DNA from: RGIG995 sp045543655
Lineage (GTDB): Bacteria; Bacillota; Clostridia; Oscillospirales; UBA644
Assembly: GCA_045543655.1 (NCBI GenBank)
Contig: JAZPXN010000035.1
Coordinates: 1-64,000, forward strand
Length of the DNA: 64,000 nt
Reading direction: 5' to 3'
This document shows, piece after piece, positions 33,375 through 41,440 of this stretch. The translations under genes and the position numbers were made by a program. The stretch's first letter is position 1, and every line of letters starts with the position of its first letter. The notes below the pieces were generated by a model. It was not told where the DNA came from. It worked only from the letters and a program-made list of their open reading frames with translations, and ran no database searches.

Positions 33375-33791
33375 ATGCATATCGATTCCATTCGCAACGG
33401 CCTTGTCATCGACCATATTTCCGCCGGGAAGGGCATGCAGATCTACGATCTGCTGGGGCTGGGCAATCTGGATTGCACCGTCGCCATCATTAAGAATTCC
33501 AATAGCCGGAAGATGGGGAAAAAGGATATCATTAAGATCGACGCGGAAATCGACGTAGACCTGGATATCCTGGGCTACGTGGATCCGGGCATCACCATCA
33601 ACGTAATCAAGGACGGCGTTCTCACGGAGAAGAAGACCGTGGATCTCCCCGCCACCCTGACCAACGTGCTGAAGTGCAAAAATCCCCGGTGCATCACCTC
33701 CACCGAGCAGGAGCTGAAGCATATCTTCAAGCTGACCGACCCCGAAAAGCGCATCTACCGCTGCATTTACTGCGAAACCGCCTCGAAATAA
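33375..33791 (+). CDS. pyrI: Aspartate carbamoyltransferase regulatory subunit
   Basis: A 138-aa regulatory chain that binds CTP or ATP in its N-terminal half and carries a zinc site that contacts PyrB. Conserved stretches are IRNGLVIDHISAGKGMQIYD and KKDIIKIDAEIDVDLD. The four zinc cysteines are in LKCKNPRC and YRCIYCE. Its presence means the enzyme is probably under allosteric control as well as PyrR attenuation. It is the last clear gene of the pyr operon. Confidence 0.96.
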   Translation: MHIDSIRNGLVIDHISAGKGMQIYDLLGLGNLDCTVAIIKNSNSRKMGKKDIIKIDAEIDVDLDILGYVDPGITINVIKDGVLTEKKTVDLPATLTNVLKCKNPRCITSTEQELKHIFKLTDPEKRIYRCIYCETASK

Positions 33792-33828
33792 GTAACCGGG
33801 CGGAAGGAGCGCAACCTGCAATTACACT

Positions 33829-34059
33829 TTGAATACGGAACGGATCCGGGAGGAGGCCTGTGCGGGACGGCTGGAGGGGAACCCCATCCGTGAGGATATC
33901 GAGCAGGCAGGCAAAATCTGCGTCTATCAAAGCACCACAGTAGGACACAAGCACATCGCCACCTTCCCCACCGTTTTCACGAATAAGCTTCGCATCGGGA
34001 TCGACGCAGAAGCTGCGCCCCATACCATGAAAACCGTGTCCGCTCATTATCTCAACTGA
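33829..34059 (+). CDS. Small unrecognised ORF behind pyrI
   Basis: A 76-codon frame from TTG 33829 to TGA. It has coding-like codon use and a protein-like sequence (IREDIEQAGKICVYQSTTVG, ATFPTVFTNKLRIGI). An AAGGAG at 33804-33809 is 19 bases from this TTG, too far, and no better start is in frame, since a TAA lies at 33793-33795. It could be a remnant of a longer gene whose 5' part was lost, or a small real gene. I do not recognise a family. It ends 18 bases before the operon terminator. Confidence 0.4.
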   Translation: MNTERIREEACAGRLEGNPIREDIEQAGKICVYQSTTVGHKHIATFPTVFTNKLRIGIDAEAAPHTMKTVSAHYLN

Positions 34060-34077
34060 AAAAACCGTCAAAAGAAC

Positions 34078-34117
34078 GAACCGCCTCGGCCAATTACCGA
34101 AGCGGTTCCGTTTTTTT
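34078..34117 (+). terminator. Terminator of the pyr operon
   Basis: GAACCGCCTCGG (34078-34089) pairs with CCGAAGCGGTTC (34097-34108) with one mismatch, followed by seven Ts. Its T run overlaps the stop codon of the convergent alpha-galactosidase gene. Confidence 0.9.
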
Positions 34118-35912
34118 ATTCTGTAAACAATGCGGCAAAGCTCTCGTGAGGCGCAAGGCTGACGGTCAAAGTCCCCTCGGACAATGCGAAGGGCTTCCGG
34201 GATTCCAGGGAATGCTTCACGCCGGGGACGGTCAAGGTGGCCGCCTCGTCACTCCAGTTGATCACCACCATACTCCGCTCGCTTTCCCAGACCGAGGGGC
34301 GGCGATCGTCGGTGACGAGATACCGGGGGCGGCCCAACTCTCCGGCCACGGAAAGGGCGTTTTTCAGGATCTCAACGCCCCGTTCGTTCAGCACGGACAA
34401 CCGGTCGGATAGGAAAATATTCCCGCCACAGACCGCCACCAGATTGGCCCAGGTCTCCGCTTCCAGGGAATTGAACTGATCCCCATGCCGCCAATGGCGC
34501 TTAAAGCATTCCGACTCGCTTTCCAGGGCCCGGGCCGGGGGGATGAATCCGTTATAGCCGCCCTCCCAAATCAATTCCTCGTCGGCGGTCTCCGCGCCCC
34601 GCACCACCATAAAATCGGGATCGATACGGGTGACCCTACCGTTATACACCCAGGTATATTTCAGCGAATCGGCAATCCAATACACGTGATCCCAATGGTT
34701 GTGAATATCCACGCCGATGCGCATGGACGGCGCCACGTCCGCCCCGCACTGCACCGGAAGGGAGCATCCCAGAATCACCACGTCCTCTCCGGTAACCCGC
34801 CGGACGTCCTCCATCAGATTCTGCAGTGCCGAGTAGGGCGCGGCCTCGGGATCGTGGAAGGTCTTGACCTTCAGCAAAGGGCTGAGATAGTCGATTTTAA
34901 ACAGACGATAGCCCGCCCGGTACTGATAGCGGTAATTATCCAGAATATATTCCCGCGCCTCAGGGTGAGTGGGGTCGAGATAATACATTCCGTCGGAAAA
35001 GAAGCTTCCGTCCGGCTCCTTACAGAACCATTCGGGATGGGACCTCCACAAAGAATCCTCCTTCCGGACGGCCAAAGGCGCCATCCAGATCCCAGCCTTG
35101 AAGCCGGCCTTATTGATGGCCTCGGCAAGAGAGGCGATTCCGCAGGAGAATTTCCCGTTTTCGGTCCAGACGCCCCATTCCTTCTGCCAGCCGTCGTCGA
35201 TCACCACGTAATCCAGCCGATCCCGGAAGGGCATCTTCTCCAGTGCCGCAAGATTTTCCAGTACGTCCTCGGGGGTGACCCGATCCAGATAATAATCCCA
35301 GGTATTCCACCCCGTCAGCTTAGGCATGGGAAAGGAGCTTTGGGGCAGCAGATTCCGATACCAGTCTCCGAATTCTTCTGCCGTAAGCCCTTCCAGATAA
35401 TAGGCTTTTTCGCTGACGAGGCGCTTCGAACGGGAGGCCTCCACGGTAAATTCCGTCTTGACGAACAGCTCCACGTCCCCCGAAAGCCGGGTGACCACGC
35501 CCGCACCGCAAAGATTCCGGAAGGGGGCAAGACCGCAGACCGTAACGCCGGGGGCACAAAAATTTTTATAGACCCCAACGCCGTCGGCCACGTATTCCCG
35601 GTCGATCCCTACCTCGTCGGGATATCGGGTCTCCCCGTAAGCGGAGGAATTGGTATAAAAGCCGTAGCGTACCGGCCGTTCCTGCTTGCCGATCTCCAGA
35701 ACGATGCTGTCCATCCGGCACACGTTCAAGGGCTTTTCCGAAGAAATCTCCAGTTCCGTTCCAAAACCGCCCGCCACGGGCACCAGCCGCCAGACGATGG
35801 AAACGCCCCGGTAGGTTCCGGTATAAACCCCGTCCTCTCCGGCAGTCAGATGATCCTTGTTCAGATATAAAATACTTCCGTCGTTAAAACAGATCCGAAT
35901 TCCCGGCGTCAT
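34116..35912 (-). CDS. GH36-like alpha-galactosidase
   Basis: A 598-aa clan GH-D enzyme. A beta-sandwich N-terminal domain runs to about residue 190. The TIM barrel follows, with TGWNTWDYYLDRVTPEDVLE and VVIDDGWQKEWG. The nucleophile aspartate is D341 in YRLFKIDYLSPL, and a candidate acid/base is in MRIGVDIHNHWDHVYW. A small C-terminal beta domain closes it. It has no signal peptide. MTPGIR was chosen as start since AAAAGGA is eight bases upstream; earlier ATGs are not supported. Members of this clan release alpha-galactose or related alpha-linked sugars; the exact substrate is open. Confidence 0.85.
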   Translation of the reverse strand: MTPGIRICFNDGSILYLNKDHLTAGEDGVYTGTYRGVSIVWRLVPVAGGFGTELEISSEKPLNVCRMDSIVLEIGKQERPVRYGFYTNSSAYGETRYPDEVGIDREYVADGVGVYKNFCAPGVTVCGLAPFRNLCGAGVVTRLSGDVELFVKTEFTVEASRSKRLVSEKAYYLEGLTAEEFGDWYRNLLPQSSFPMPKLTGWNTWDYYLDRVTPEDVLENLAALEKMPFRDRLDYVVIDDGWQKEWGVWTENGKFSCGIASLAEAINKAGFKAGIWMAPLAVRKEDSLWRSHPEWFCKEPDGSFFSDGMYYLDPTHPEAREYILDNYRYQYRAGYRLFKIDYLSPLLKVKTFHDPEAAPYSALQNLMEDVRRVTGEDVVILGCSLPVQCGADVAPSMRIGVDIHNHWDHVYWIADSLKYTWVYNGRVTRIDPDFMVVRGAETADEELIWEGGYNGFIPPARALESESECFKRHWRHGDQFNSLEAETWANLVAVCGGNIFLSDRLSVLNERGVEILKNALSVAGELGRPRYLVTDDRRPSVWESERSMVVINWSDEAATLTVPGVKHSLESRKPFALSEGTLTVSLAPHESFAALFTE

Positions 35913-35941
35913 AAAAAACATCCTTTTTCCGATTTTTTTAC

Positions 35942-35971
35942 AGTATAGCATTTCCACCGGTCTGCTGTCAA
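35942..35971 (-). promoter_or_regulatory. Promoter of the alpha-galactosidase gene
   Basis: Minus-strand TTGACA (35966-35971), 18 bases, TATACT (35942-35947), 30 bases before the start codon at 35912. Confidence 0.8.
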
Positions 35972-36035
35972 CCGTCTCGGGAAACGGTTCGATCAATTGT
36001 CACAATCTCAAAACAAAAAGACGAAAAACTGAAAC

Positions 36036-36073
36036 AAAAAGAAGACGAAGCCTCTTAAGGCTCCGTCTTCTTT
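36036..36073 (-). terminator. Terminator of the Tubulin_2/vWA operon
   Basis: AGAAGACGAAGCCT (36040-36053) pairs with AGGCTCCGTCTTCT (36058-36071) with small mismatches. On the minus strand it is followed by TTTTTGTTTC. It lies 22 bases past the stop of the 1775-aa gene. Confidence 0.85.
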
Positions 36074-36094
36074 GCTTCATGAAATTTCGGGGGA

Positions 36095-39000
36095 TTACTT
36101 GCGCTGGAATTTGAAGGTGACCGTCCGGAGATTCTTGTTCCAGCCGTAGCGGAAACGGTTAACGTCCAGCTTTTTGTCGGTCTTGGAAAGAACCTTCAGA
36201 AGATCGTATCCGTCCTTCCCGTCGGCACAGAGCTTGTTCAGCGCCGTTTCGTACACCTCCCGGGTGGTGCACTTAAAGGAGAAGGAATCTGCCTTGTTCT
36301 CGATTGCAATCTGGGCAATGGCGCGAATCTTGTTAAGATCGTAGGTCTCCAGGACGTATCCGTTGTGATAGAAGTAATTGGCCTTGGTTGCCTCGCATTT
36401 TGGCATTTCCAGAGGGCACATCTTCAGATCGCGGGTACGGAGCAATTCTTCCTCGGTGATACAGAAATAATCGAAGCCGAGATCGTTGCTCTTGACGGTC
36501 TGCACCGTATTGGAGCTGTCGTCCCAGGTGGTATCGATATAATAATAATCGCCGTCGATCTTGATGATATTCCAGGCGTGGCCGCCGCCCAATTCTCCGG
36601 TATCCTTGATAATATTCCCGGCGGCTTCGGCGCATTCGACGCCGCATTTCTGCAGCAGATACTGCAGCGCCCGGGCATATCCCTCGCAGACCGCCTTCCC
36701 GTCCAGGAAGACGCCGTAGATGGAGCGCAGACGGTCGATCTCCTCCAGCTTGGGACCGCCGGCCGCCTTCTCCCGGTTCAGAGAAACGGTATCGTAGTCC
36801 ACGGAGGAAATCAGCTTCACGTGCATCCGCAGAGCCACGTCGTAAGCGCTCATAGCGTCGGTAATCCCGTCAAGGTACTTAGGCACGACCTCGTCGATGC
36901 GGCGCCGGATCTCTTCCGCTTCAGTTGCGGTAGCCCCGTACCAGAAGCGGATCTCCGACCCTCTCAGCTGCGCGATCTTATACCAAAACAGCTCCGGATG
37001 GTCGAAGGCAATGCATTCCGACACCGTGTCCACGTCAGCGGAGGTAACGCCCCCTTCGGCAGGAATGACTTCGGCGAAATCCCGGATTCCGTCCAGCATA
37101 GCGTCGTACAACGCCTGACGCTCCAAACTCAACCGGGCGTAATAGAAATAGGGAACCGAGCCGTCCGTCGTCCGGTCGGGGGTGGTAGGCACGTAGGGCT
37201 TGCCGTATTCCCCGGCACCGATGACTCGGGGCGTAAGCACCCGCACCACGGGCTTTTCCGATCCGCCGGAGTACTCCGACAGATACAGGAAGGGATTGTT
37301 CTTATACTGAGGATTGGCCAAAAGCTCCCGGACCAGCTTCCGGTATCCTTCCCCGGAAAGGGAGCCGTTGCTTTCGTAATAGGTCGAACGGGCCGACGCC
37401 AGTCCGTCGTGTCCGAGGAACCGCAGGTACTGGATCCCGACCAGCGCGGGGAGACCTTCTGCCAGCCCCTCTTCCAGATTGGGGAGGTGCTTGATCTGCC
37501 AAACGTGGGACAGCTCCCGAACCAACAACTCGGAGAGATTTGCCGACGGAAGCTCGTATTCCACGTGCACCTTCTTTTTCTCGTCCACGTAGGATTTCAA
37601 AGGAAGATCGGCGCCTCTCCGCCGAAAATCGGGATGCTGTCGCAGGCTGTTGACGATATTGACCGTCGACTCGAAGCAGAACTCGTAATCGTTATCCAGG
37701 GAAATCCCGTAGGAGCTCTCCAGGAAAATGCGGGCCCGGTCCAGATGCTCCTTCAGCACCCGCTTATGATTGCCCACCAGCTTGGCGGCGCATTCACGGC
37801 ACATCTTACGCCCGTCAGGCAACGCCGTGACGTCCGGCCCCTTGGGATAGCGTTTTCCGCAGAAATCGCAGGTATCGCAGAGGGCGACCTCTTCGATGGG
37901 AACGAATTGGATCTCGTAATTCTCGTCGCACAGAAGGTTGGCAAGCTTGGTAAGCCCGGCGAAATCGAAGCAGGCAGGCTCCGCATCGCCGCCGTAATAG
38001 AGATAAGGACTCTTCTCTTCCGCCGCAGAATACCAATTCAGATATTTGCAGATGGGGTCGAAGAGGGTACGAAGAACGTGATCCCCGGAAGACATCAGAA
38101 CCGAGATCACGCCGATATCGCTGGGGCAATCCTCGATGATCAGAAGCTCAACGCAGCCCGGCTCGGCAGAATATCCACGGCAAAAGGCCTTGGGCAATCT
38201 GGTCCTGATCGCCGTGGGGACGTCGAGATCCGTTCCCTCCGGAAGCACGGGGCAGACCGCCACGGAATCCGCCACCGAGGGGAACACGGAGCGCATCAGC
38301 TCGTGGAGCATCGCCGCGGCGAGCGAAGCGATCCGGGGGGCGTTTTCGCCGAAACTGCCGGTCATTTTCAAGGACATGACCAGTGCGCCGTTTTCCGAAG
38401 AAACGCAACTGCCCTTTCCGCTCAGAATCGTATCGGAAGAGCAGACGGCCTCTTCCGGCACGATCCGCCCGTAACGGCGATAGGTCTGCCGGAAGGCATC
38501 CTCCCGTCCTTCGCAGGTCAGATCCTCGTAAGGCAGAGCGTCGGCACCGTTCAGGGCAAGGGTCCGGTGATTGATGGGCGTATACCCTTTGGTCAAAACC
38601 TCCATGGGGCGGCGATAGACCGCAAGATACACGTCTTCCACCCGGACGTCATCCCCGGCGCCCAGGGTCATATGCTTCGTGGGATAGACCCGGTCGGCGT
38701 CGGAAGACCAATGAACGTAATATTCCCGGTCGGGGAGATACTGATAAGAAACGTTGTTCCGTCCACCGGTGACGCGGCTGACGTAAATCTTCCCGGACTC
38801 GGGATCCAGGTTATTGATTACGTAGACGTTTCCGTCGTAGAGCATATTCTGCCCCACGATGAAATTCTGCGTGATCCGGTCCTTGGGGATAGGCAAAAGC
38901 AATTCCGCTTTGGGCGTCACGAGGCGGATCATGTTGCGACCCTTGACGTAATCGTAAAGCGTCCCATGCTTGCGCAGACGAACCTTATCCTCCGCAACGA

Positions 39001-41422
39001 AAACCCCGTCTTTCCCGAATTCTCTGCGGCTGTCGAATTCGAAATAGTCGTAAAGATTATATCCGTTATCCCGGGGGACGTCGCAATCACCCAGGATTTT
39101 CCAGAGAATCCCGTTGAAATCGCCGGCTTTTTGCAGCTCTTCGTATTCCTTCAGGTTTGCATTGGACAAAATCGCGCAGGTCTCTTCCATGGAGATTCCC
39201 CCGGCGCTGGCCTGGACGAGAATCTTATGCAGAGCATCCTGCTTCCGGCTTTTTTCCACCGGGATGCGGAGCAGCTGCTCCGATTGCCATAGCCCGTTGA
39301 TATTGGCGGCGTAATAATCCCGCAGAAGATAGGGCCGGGAAAAGACCATCACCAGAGCAGGACGGTCGGAGGTCATTGCCGCATAACGGCGGATCACGGC
39401 GGGAAGATTATCTTCTCCGTCAAAAGCAACGATCACGTTGTAGTGATCCGGATTATACAACGGCGTATTGAAGAACAGCTGATTCTCCGGATTCGCAAAA
39501 AAGCCGTTGTTTGCGTTGGAATGGACACTTTCCCGGAAATCGCCGAAGGGGATCCGCTTGTCGGCGAAGAGGGAAACGGTTTCCGCGCCGAAGGAGACGG
39601 CGTAATCCGAGATATTGACGAGCACGCCCAATTCCTCCACCGCCATAGCGGACTGAGGAAGGACGATTTTGCCGTTCTCGTCGGGGCGGCCTTCAAAATC
39701 GTAACAGCAGACGGTGGTGGCAGGGGAATAATCCATGGCGTCCGCCGTCTTGAATCCGGCGGAAAGCAGGTTTTTCAAGACCCGATCCAGCCCGGGGGCG
39801 CGGGAATCGTCAAAGCAGACGTATTTGATCTGCTTCGAGGTATAACGAACCCGAAACGCATCGTTCTTACAGGGATCGCCGGTCTTCGAGCGGCTGGATT
39901 TACTGCTGTTGCGGGCACGCAGGGCAGCTTCCTCCCGCACGTTGCGAAGATTCGTATCGAAAAGGGACATCTGCCGGGGATACTGATTGACGGAATTCAG
40001 CACGTCAACGAAGATCACCGTATCGATCAGGCAGGAAAAAGCGCTGTGATTTTTCTCAAAATCAGCAGAACAAAGATAAGGAAGATCCGTGACCAGAATA
40101 CTGCAATCGTCAATACGGACCCGATCGATGTTGCTCCTCTCGCCGCTGACCGCACAGACGTTCCAGACAGGATGATCCAGGGAAATCCCGGAATCGTCCA
40201 CGGCGTCGGCGGTGACGGCACTCCCCGGATAAAGACTGTAAAGCTCTTCCATGGCCTGGGTCACGTATCCGGCCACCGCGTGGATCTGAACGTTGTCGTT
40301 ACAGACGAAGACCACGTTGTCCCCGCGGGCGAGAACGGTAGAGAGGTATCTCAGAAAATAGGCAGAAAACTCAGAGAAGAACCCGCCGTTCACGATCACG
40401 CCGGTAGGAACCTCCCGCCCTTCGCCCTCGTGAACCGATTTTTTATCGTGCTTGATCCCAAGGGAGTGCAGATCGTTGCGGACGATGACGTCAAGGCACT
40501 TGATATAGCCGGGCTTTGCGGGATGGGGATTGCGCTGATCCCCCTCGATCCCGTCGGCGATCATCCGGGTGACCGGAAGACAGTCGGTGGTGGAAATCTC
40601 CGAGGAATTCCGAAGATCCTCCAACTGACAGCGGAAGAAGTTTTTAAACAGCTTCCGGCACTGGTTGTTGACCTCCTCTACGTCCACGCTGTGATCCGCC
40701 GTCTTGGGCGGAACCTTCTGAAGCTCGGGGCATTTCGACTCCACGTACTCCAAGCCCCCCAGGAAAAACCACGCCTCGTACAGCGGAAGGAGGGTCAGCA
40801 TGGGATAGAGATACCCGGCGTCAAAGATCTGAGAAAGAATGCCGTAAGGAATCCACGCCGCCCCAAAGAAAATGGGGAGCTGATAAACAAGGAACAGCAC
40901 GGCGTACAGCGCAGAGAGGGTAAGACAGAGAAATTTCAGGATCTTCCCGACGAAGAACCAGTATTCCTCTTTGAAAAACCGCAGAATCGCCCGTTCGATC
41001 TTCTGAAGCAGGGTAAAATCCCCGTTCTTCCCCCGGGGCATGGAGAGATCCTTTCCGGCCAACCCCATGCGGACGAACCGCAAAAGGAACCAGAAGAGAA
41101 GCCCGATCCCAAAATTGAGAAGAATGGCGAAGAACACCGAAACGGCGTAATCAATACGGGCGTAGGTGGTGAAAAATCCTGCGATCCGCGTCAGCAGAGG
41201 CCAGGAAGTGATGGCATAGAACAGATCCTTCAGGGCGGTCATCACGATGGCAACGACGATAAAATAGACCACGGTGAACAGCAGAATCCGAAATCGCTTA
41301 TCGGAGATCTCGTTTTTCTTATCCTTCCGGAAGGAAAGGAATTCCAGAAGCAACGGGATCGCCATCAGACAAACCAAAGCGATCATCAGAAAAACTCTCA
41401 GCAAAAGCCACAGTATTTCCAT
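36095..41422 (-). CDS. Giant membrane protein with zinc ribbon, degenerate metallopeptidase and transglutaminase-like domains
   Basis: A 1775-aa protein, last of the four-gene operon. Residues 1-240 hold about five to six membrane segments (WLLLRVFLMIALVCLMAIPL, FFAILLNFGIGLLFWFLL). Residues about 330-480 show alternating strands such as NVVFVCNDNVQIHAV and CSILVTDLPYLC; they recall an NTPase core but have no Walker A. A CxxC pair set near 1190-1215 (CDTCDFCGKRYP, CRECA) looks like a zinc ribbon. R1302-E-L-S-H-V-W-Q resembles a zinc peptidase HExxH with the first His lost. A transglutaminase-like domain near the C-terminus keeps C1579 (GKAVCEGYARAL), H1615 (GGHAWNI) and D1630 (YYIDTTWDD). The ATG follows AAGGAG. 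Function unknown. Confidence 0.75.
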   Translation of the reverse strand: MEILWLLLRVFLMIALVCLMAIPLLLEFLSFRKDKKNEISDKRFRILLFTVVYFIVVAIVMTALKDLFYAITSWPLLTRIAGFFTTYARIDYAVSVFFAILLNFGIGLLFWFLLRFVRMGLAGKDLSMPRGKNGDFTLLQKIERAILRFFKEEYWFFVGKILKFLCLTLSALYAVLFLVYQLPIFFGAAWIPYGILSQIFDAGYLYPMLTLLPLYEAWFFLGGLEYVESKCPELQKVPPKTADHSVDVEEVNNQCRKLFKNFFRCQLEDLRNSSEISTTDCLPVTRMIADGIEGDQRNPHPAKPGYIKCLDVIVRNDLHSLGIKHDKKSVHEGEGREVPTGVIVNGGFFSEFSAYFLRYLSTVLARGDNVVFVCNDNVQIHAVAGYVTQAMEELYSLYPGSAVTADAVDDSGISLDHPVWNVCAVSGERSNIDRVRIDDCSILVTDLPYLCSADFEKNHSAFSCLIDTVIFVDVLNSVNQYPRQMSLFDTNLRNVREEAALRARNSSKSSRSKTGDPCKNDAFRVRYTSKQIKYVCFDDSRAPGLDRVLKNLLSAGFKTADAMDYSPATTVCCYDFEGRPDENGKIVLPQSAMAVEELGVLVNISDYAVSFGAETVSLFADKRIPFGDFRESVHSNANNGFFANPENQLFFNTPLYNPDHYNVIVAFDGEDNLPAVIRRYAAMTSDRPALVMVFSRPYLLRDYYAANINGLWQSEQLLRIPVEKSRKQDALHKILVQASAGGISMEETCAILSNANLKEYEELQKAGDFNGILWKILGDCDVPRDNGYNLYDYFEFDSRREFGKDGVFVAEDKVRLRKHGTLYDYVKGRNMIRLVTPKAELLLPIPKDRITQNFIVGQNMLYDGNVYVINNLDPESGKIYVSRVTGGRNNVSYQYLPDREYYVHWSSDADRVYPTKHMTLGAGDDVRVEDVYLAVYRRPMEVLTKGYTPINHRTLALNGADALPYEDLTCEGREDAFRQTYRRYGRIVPEEAVCSSDTILSGKGSCVSSENGALVMSLKMTGSFGENAPRIASLAAAMLHELMRSVFPSVADSVAVCPVLPEGTDLDVPTAIRTRLPKAFCRGYSAEPGCVELLIIEDCPSDIGVISVLMSSGDHVLRTLFDPICKYLNWYSAAEEKSPYLYYGGDAEPACFDFAGLTKLANLLCDENYEIQFVPIEEVALCDTCDFCGKRYPKGPDVTALPDGRKMCRECAAKLVGNHKRVLKEHLDRARIFLESSYGISLDNDYEFCFESTVNIVNSLRQHPDFRRRGADLPLKSYVDEKKKVHVEYELPSANLSELLVRELSHVWQIKHLPNLEEGLAEGLPALVGIQYLRFLGHDGLASARSTYYESNGSLSGEGYRKLVRELLANPQYKNNPFLYLSEYSGGSEKPVVRVLTPRVIGAGEYGKPYVPTTPDRTTDGSVPYFYYARLSLERQALYDAMLDGIRDFAEVIPAEGGVTSADVDTVSECIAFDHPELFWYKIAQLRGSEIRFWYGATATEAEEIRRRIDEVVPKYLDGITDAMSAYDVALRMHVKLISSVDYDTVSLNREKAAGGPKLEEIDRLRSIYGVFLDGKAVCEGYARALQYLLQKCGVECAEAAGNIIKDTGELGGGHAWNIIKIDGDYYYIDTTWDDSSNTVQTVKSNDLGFDYFCITEEELLRTRDLKMCPLEMPKCEATKANYFYHNGYVLETYDLNKIRAIAQIAIENKADSFSFKCTTREVYETALNKLCADGKDGYDLLKVLSKTDKKLDVNRFRYGWNKNLRTVTFKFQRK

Positions 41423-41440
41423 ATTGTCGGTACTCCTTTC

